DNA from: Xiphydria camelus
Taxonomy: Eukaryota; Arthropoda; Insecta; Hymenoptera; Xiphydriidae
Length of the DNA: 64,000 nucleotides
Assembly: GCA_963678675.1 (NCBI GenBank)
Contig: OY783192.1
Location: 7,202,001 to 7,266,000 of the forward strand
Reading direction: 5' to 3'
Shown here: positions 58,206-64,000 of the stretch, piece by piece
Layout: each line of letters starts with the position of its first letter
How positions within the stretch are numbered: position 1 is the stretch's first letter
Translations under genes and position numbers: made by a program
The notes under the pieces: generated by a model
Seen by the model: only the letters and a program-made list of their open reading frames with translations
What the model was told of the DNA's origin: nothing
The model's database searches: none

Positions 58206-60314
58206 GCTGGGCATTTTGCAGTTTTTCATTCAAACTTTTTGTTTGTAAAAATGTTTTAGATAATTACATATTTGCTTTTACATTTTGGTGTCTAATTGTC
58301 TAAAGTACCTTTTCCCTAAATGTGGCTTAATTATATTCATTAACAAACAAAGATTATATCCCAAACAAAATGGTGTTCCACATATCTGTACTTTCTCCTC
58401 TACATATTGCGCGCGAGTTTCAAAGATACCCGACTGAACTGATAATGGCTATTTATAGAGACCAGTTTGTCTCGCAGACAGTTGCACAGTAGTTATATAT
58501 AGAGGCGGTCTATATCCCGTGCAGGGTGAACGACGACGTAGGAACTTCCCACGTTATTTATTTAAATTTTTCGTCGTCTCTCCGGTAGTCCGATACGGTC
58601 GATCGCAATATTTGATCGCCCTTATATATACCGCGCGACTGCCGACGTCACGCTATACTCCCCCCGATCCTTATTAGGTTTCAATAATCGAAATGTCGCC
58701 TGTATCACGCGAAATGTATTCGAATGAGTAAACTCCATTGATGATCGACATATCAAAAAAAAACTCCAAGACCAGCATTCCAGAGGGGTCCACAGTATAG
58801 GTAAACTACTACGCTCGCTTTTCTAGAGATCTGCAATTCTATAGCCGCGGCGTATCGACTCGTATTCAGCGAAATAATTCACCGAACTATCACTGGCTCA
58901 CATTTCTGTGCCATGTGTAAAAACGACGCGACTACCTGGGGAAGAGATCGCCTTCCTACGTGTCATCAATCGCGGAAGAGATCGCTGAACCGTCTTCGCC
59001 CGGGTGACGATCCCGTCAACGCCGAAGGAAAAGGAGGTCAGGAACCTACTCGTTGTGCTTTTCGAAAGGGAAAAAGGCAGGAGAAATATTTGCATCGTGG
59101 AACCGCGTCAGAGGATTTAGCGTTAACTGCGGCAACGAGCCGTGAGGCGTGCTTGAGAAGAGTCGAGGCGTTTTAGAGGGTCCCTTCATAATTTAGCATC
59201 AACGAATCAGCGGATAGGTTACGCTCACAGCGATGCATCTCGTTGAATAAGTAAAAACCGCAACTCTATCGCCACTCGTGGTAAAGCGACCTTCTCGCCG
59301 AGTTTTTGATCAATTTAAATATGCAGCCCGGTGAATAATGCATACGGCAAGCCGCTAAAGCTCCGCGAACGAATGCTGTTAGTTTGTTCCAATCGCGGTT
59401 AAAATGGAGGGCGGTATTCGGTCGAGTGATTTAAGTTCGGCCGTGCCGAAAGGCTAGCACGTATACCCGGCAGCCTTAAAAATATGGTCAAATGTGACTG
59501 GAGATTTCCTGCAGTAATGCGCGTTAGAATAAAATCGCTTAAAATTGTATGAAATTATCCAGAAAGATGTAGAATTTATGCAGGGATAATCCACGGAAGA
59601 GAAATACACTCCGGACCCCCGCGGGTACTCGTTCTCAGGAGTCCACCAGTTGGTGGTTTTGCTATGATTTTCATGCAGTTTTATTATTCGTCCGGTTTGG
59701 CTTTGCCGCGGAGGCTCGGGGTTGCGATGCATGCGCTAGCTACTGTAATGCCCTCTTATAGGAAACGTTTTTTTGTGCGAAACTAGCGGTGCTTGTTTAT
59801 CTATCACATGCCCACTGATTTGCCACATTCATGACCTTCCGTGGCAGTGACGATCCGCGGAAAGCGAAGAAAAAAATGCGGTAACTCTCACGAGTTCGTT
59901 CATCCTGTCCATCCCGGGATCCCATGAAAGCTCGAACTGTATCAACAACTCAATCGCGTACTCACATCCCGATCTCACCCAGGAATAAATCTCAAGTTTT
60001 TCTTGGAGCAATAAAAACGAGCTCTGATCAGATGCAGTTTCTATATCTCGCTTGCAACATCGCGATAAATTCCATTAGTTGAATTTACTGGCCTTCTATA
60101 TAACGGAGTACGAAGACTTATATGTCGGGCGCCGTCGTAGCTATTCTCATATCGTTAAGCGCGGGCAAGTTATCGAACGTTATACGCGGAGAAAAGAGAT
60201 CTAGAAAGCTGTGTTGTATATTTATTAGACAGGGGAGTACATAATTAAATTTACAACACTTTGTGCTGATAAAGATGTGAGTCCGATAAATTTTCTTTAC
60301 ACAGTTTAATATTT
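58206..60314. other. Anonymous stretch
   Basis: No gene or complete element is recognised. Short open frames at 58898-59176 and 59454-60011 have no domain. Confidence 0.4.
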
Positions 60315-60700
60315 TTGATGTGTAAATATCTATGCTATGGCTCTGCGGTACGACCTTCCTGGGAAATTGAGCGTCAGACGTAAGTCATGTAGATGTGACT
60401 GCATCAGTGTGTGTGTGGCGCTACTGCGCATACTATTCGCGCAAGCTGGATTATCTCAACGGGAAAACATTTTAGAGAAAAATGTTTTTATAACACGTGC
60501 ATCGAAAGTGGTGCTTTTCATGCTAGTTTTACGGGACGAAAATAGCAAGTTGCACGCTAGGATAGAAAAGTTGAGCTCGCGCACATGCGCAGTTTATACT
60601 TGCTTCACTTTCGTCATTTGGGTAAATTTTTGTTTACTTTCGTCCCTGAAAACTAGCATGAACAGCACCATTTGCATTCACTTGTTATAAAAAATATCGT

Positions 60701-60811
60701 GTGTAACACGGACCAAAGTTGGCGCCGACGAGTGTGATTGCAGCCCTCGCTTCGCTCGGGCAGCAAACTTCACATTCGTCGGCAATCGCCAATTTTCAGA
60801 CCTTGTTGCAC
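60701..60811. repeat. 111-bp two-tier hairpin, copy C
   Basis: Same structure and core as copy B at 48400-48510, with one change in the left outer arm (GTGTAACA). Confidence 0.75.
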
Positions 60812-60911
60812 AATATACTATTAATACAAAACTTTAAGGATTTTCCCTTGGCTATACCCAGTGGTCGTATTGGATTTGACCTTGACCGTGACCTTTAAGG
60901 TAATATCAAAT

Positions 60912-61149
60912 CCCTTCCTAAACCGTTCATCCGATTACGATGAAACTTTGGAGAATGGTTGGACGCATGCCCGCGAAGGTTTCTGAGTTAGTAAATCTTA
61001 TACAGGGTGTTCAAAAAGTACCGGTACGGATGATTATTATGCCTTCCTAAACCGTTCATCCGATTGCGATGAAAATTTGGGGAACAGTTGGACGCATATC
61101 CGCGAAGGTTTCTGAGTTAGTAAATCTTATACAGGGTGTTCAAAAAGTC
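60912..61149 (+). repeat. Two ~129-bp tandem units
   Basis: Units start at 60912 and 61041 and match those at 48611-49368. They end in the same AAAAAGTCGAACTATACTTG junction. Confidence 0.9.
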
Positions 61150-61383
61150 GAACTATACTTGACCTAAATTTGACCTCCGCTGACAATAAAGGTAACATGA
61201 AAAAAATGGTCAAGGACACATTTGAACGTGAAAAAAAAATAATTTGACCTTGATATAACCTTGAAGGTCATGGTCAAGGTCAAATCCAATATGACCATTG
61301 CGTAGCCCGGGAAAAATACTAAATGTTTTGTATTAAAAATGTATTTAAACAATGGTGGACGGACAAAATCAATCCACAATCTA

Positions 61384-61411
61384 CCCGTGCGAAACCGGGA
61401 CGGGCTGCTAG
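61384..61411 (+). other. Helitron-like 3' terminus in copy 2
   Basis: CCCGTGCGAAACCGGGACGG continues to GCTGCTAG followed by T, the counterpart of 49595-49624 with one substitution. Confidence 0.45.
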
Positions 61412-61580
61412 TAAGTTATAAATCTAATATAATAATAATAAATATTTTATTATAGAAAAAATTAAACTTTTTTATGTCGAACTACGACGTCATATTCCCC
61501 AATTAAACTCGGACCGCAGATAATTGTAAGATGTTTACACATCCTCCGTGAGTACAACGGCACTCACACCTTTTTTTTTC

Positions 61581-62194
61581 AAAAATATCGGAATTCAAGT
61601 GGGCGAACTTCAAAACCCCTAACTGAAATGTCTAATTTACATTGTAATAAATTCGTCAGCGATTTTCACTTGAAGCAACGTCACAACTAAATAGCTAATC
61701 GCTTTTCATACAGTCTCCTAAAGTCTGCAGACTGTTTACACGTAGACTAATTATTTATAGGCAATTGCCGACCTTCCGCCAAGACGGAAGATGAGCGGGC
61801 GATGAAGACATCACCGAGCGTGATGATAAGACGTCGAGACTCCAGAAATTTGTAAAGGGATAACGCCCGATAATCTCGGATTTCGCGTGTGACAACCCTC
61901 TTCCTCCCTGAAACTAACGATGTCCTCGCCTCTTATCTATTCGGTCACGTAGGACGATGCAAAATGCCTTGGATAAGGATCACGACATTCCCGGTTAATT
62001 TAGTTGCCGCGGAAGCGCCGTAAATAGGAAATGCCACGTATAGCGAAGTTGACTCGCGCGCCGAGATATAACCAGGGTCGACCGAGCTACGGCGAATTCT
62101 TTGGGATAAATCTTACAATAGAACCGAAAAGTCGCGGGTAGGTGGCGCAACATAGCGTAGCTGCTGTGCCGTGATGTATTAGGCAACGGTACTC
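61581..62194. other. Anonymous stretch
   Basis: No gene or repeat is recognised. Confidence 0.4.
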
Positions 62195-62388
62195 AAATTC
62201 AGTGAATCGTAGCTGAACTGTACGAGCGGATCTTCTTGTTTGCCATGAAGCGCACCAATCAAATTTAGCTTTCATGCCAAGACACTAAGATTCGCTCGAA
62301 TCTTTTAGCTACGATCGATTTAATAAAAGTACCGCCACCCGAAGCGGATCGATTAGAATCATTGACGCGCTAGGTGTACGTAGGAGTG
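62195..62388. mobile_element. MITE, copy 2, inverted relative to 24315-24559
   Basis: GCGGATCTTCTTGTTTGCCA, TCGAATCTTTTAGCTAC and ATTGACGCGCTAGGTGTACG correspond in order to the reverse complement of the 24.3-kb copy. The left end is more diverged and its boundary is approximate. Confidence 0.6.
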
Positions 62389-64000
62389 CCCCTTCTGATT
62401 CAAGGATCCGCATTACGCACGCGCTGTTGCAGCGGAATATTCATGAACTGCAGTTTCTACCGGCTGTTGCGTTCTTCCACCCCCGTGGATATATCGGCGG
62501 GAAGCGGTCTTTGTGCCACCTCACGCTGACCATCGCGAATCTCGAGGAAATTGCGCTCGTCGAAGCACGTTTTACCGGGGTCCGTATCTCGGTTCGATGC
62601 GGTATCGAACGATCGTTGGGTCAGACGACGAGCTTCCGTAAAAGCGCTTCAAATTGCTCTTCGGATACTTGGGCACCATCGACCAATTCATATTTCTTCG
62701 TGCAATATAATAAAACCTGAATCAGTTGGCAACTGGATCAAATGTAGCCGACTCCTACTTTATAGTGAAATAAACCGAAGTTGGGATGACTCACCGCAGA
62801 CGCGCACTTTTATAGGCTTATGCACAAATATTATTAAACATAAAGTTTGTCATTTGGCAGCCTTTCGTAAGTTACCAATTAGTCCAGATTTTATTGTAAT
62901 TCAATTGGCAAGTGTTATCTGGAGTATAAAACGTCCGATATCGGTACCACAGCTCGAGAACTTCGAAAGAATGACAGAGAAGCATCATATCACGCCAAAG
63001 AGTATTTACTTTTTCTTCACGTCCATTTGGGTTTGCATTTCTTTACTATTAATGCGTCTAATTCATGTGCAGTGAAAGAATAGAAAACACGTGAGTATAT
63101 AGGTTTTTCTAGAAGGCCCCATTTAGAGGGCTGCCAGTCATTCTGACCGGCATTGCCCAATATATTGTTTTAAATCCTTATTTTTGCTAATTAAATGAAA
63201 TAAAAAGTTGGTGTTAATTATGATATAGATGCCACAAATTACGTTTTAATTGGAACTCTGCAGAAGGCTACATATGCGACAGATGCACTTCAAGGTTGTA
63301 CTAATGGGGCAGTAACACTAGTCGACAATTTCCATTTTCTTTTCCATACATGATTTTCTCATACCTCAAATATTGATTATATAGCAAAGACAGCTAATAT
63401 CTGTTGTTCAAAAAATGTAATTTTCAATTTAAAAGTAATATCATAGTTTTGAATCTGATGACTGCTTGACATCAGAGGCGCATGCGCCCTGACGACATTC
63501 AGCAGTGAACTAATAATTAAGAACCTCTGATCACACATTACAAGTGCGCCAGCTCCGCGGATTCCGCGCCACTGATGCTTGAATTATGTCACGACAGAGA
63601 TTTAGGCGCGTAAATTAGCATTACTTTAATAATTTTTTGTCTCGCGATCGAGTATGAGTATCACGTATTTCAAAAACTGTCGTTGAAAGGACTTAATACC
63701 CTACCTACATAAAAGTGATTTTTCCTGAAATCGTACTACCACCCCATTCTGAAGTTTTCTTTAATTAATGTGTAACATCCAACATATTTAATAATATTTA
63801 TTTCTTTAATTTATCTTGGTCTTCATTAAATATTTCCTATATTTCCAAAGGAACATACGAAAATATGTTTTCTCATTTAAAATACATTGTGAAATGCTTG
63901 ATCGGTATTCCAATACAGATGGGGGAATGCTGGTCGATGTTATATTTTTATTTAATTGATTATAACTTGAAGAGAAATTATTGAATCTAAATTTCAACGA
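62389..64000. other. Anonymous stretch to the window end
   Basis: Open frames at 62427-63075 and 63806-63997 have no recognisable domain. The last kilobase is AT-rich. No element ends are seen. Confidence 0.4.

Larger units (their letters stand above)
60317..61580 (+). mobile_element. Composite repeat, copy 2 (two tandem units)
   Basis: This has the same order of parts as 48018-49793 and is nearly identical along its length, in the same orientation. It contains GATGTGTAAATATC at 60317, the hairpin at 60701-60811, tandem units at 60912 and 61041, a Helitron-like end at 61411, and GATGTTTACACATC at 61530. The length difference between copies (about 515) equals four 129-bp units. Confidence 0.8.

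Overview
The window reads as insect nuclear DNA, most likely from an ant or another hymenopteran. I infer this from the mixture of AT-rich and CpG-rich stretches, the long GA/CT microsatellites, and the transposon repertoire (mariner, many TA-flanked elements with CAGGGTG ends, piggyBac-like, hAT-like, Harbinger-like, pogo-like and Helitron-like pieces). I found no host protein-coding exon, tRNA, rRNA or CRISPR array that I can support. Almost everything recognisable is mobile DNA. A 200-base assembly gap lies inside a GA microsatellite near 9.4 kb.

Layout. 0.2-0.9 kb: a piggyBac-like short element with a hAT-like element inserted in it. 1-6.6 kb: anonymous, GC-rich DNA with a CT microsatellite. 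6.7-7.8 kb: a large foldback element. 9.3-10 kb: a GA tract with the gap, followed by a possible TATA box. 11-13 kb: a GTGTC array and small inverted-repeat elements. 13.9-14.6 kb: a deleted CAGGGTG element. 15.4-16.4 kb: a decayed mariner. 16.8-17.7 kb: the 3' half of a piggyBac transposase with its element end. 17.8-20.1 kb: a 2.3 kb element with long inverted repeats, carrying a decayed gene that looks like a PIN/FEN-type nuclease with a C-terminal cysteine-rich tail. 20-27 kb: mostly anonymous GC-rich DNA with a few small elements. 27.4-29.2 kb: an apparently intact Tc1/mariner-type element with a 360-residue DD41D transposase. 30.1-32.8 kb: three elements nested inside one another. 33.3-35.3 kb: a palindromic element, a copia gag fragment and a foldback. 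35-38 kb: CpG-rich anonymous DNA. 38.4-39.5 kb: two nested inverted-repeat elements. 42.5-43.4 kb: a foldback with a 97-bp insertion present in only one arm. 46.4 kb: a Harbinger-like short element. 48.0-49.8 and 60.3-61.6 kb: two near-identical composite repeats that differ mainly in the number of 129-bp tandem units (six against two). 51.0-51.6 kb: a deleted CAGGGTG element that keeps both ends of its transposase gene. 54.3-55.05 kb: three more nested elements. 57.5-58.2 kb: a pogo-like relic.

The elements work together only as parasites and hosts. One intact transposase (27.8-28.9 kb) has the same TA target and CAGGGTG terminal motif as several non-coding relatives in the window. It is therefore a candidate source of enzyme for at least close relatives. 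The strongest candidate for something poorly described is the 17.8-20.1 kb element. Its only visible gene is nuclease-like rather than a recognisable DDE transposase. Next are the three-level nests and a recurrent ~112-bp hairpin found in unrelated contexts.
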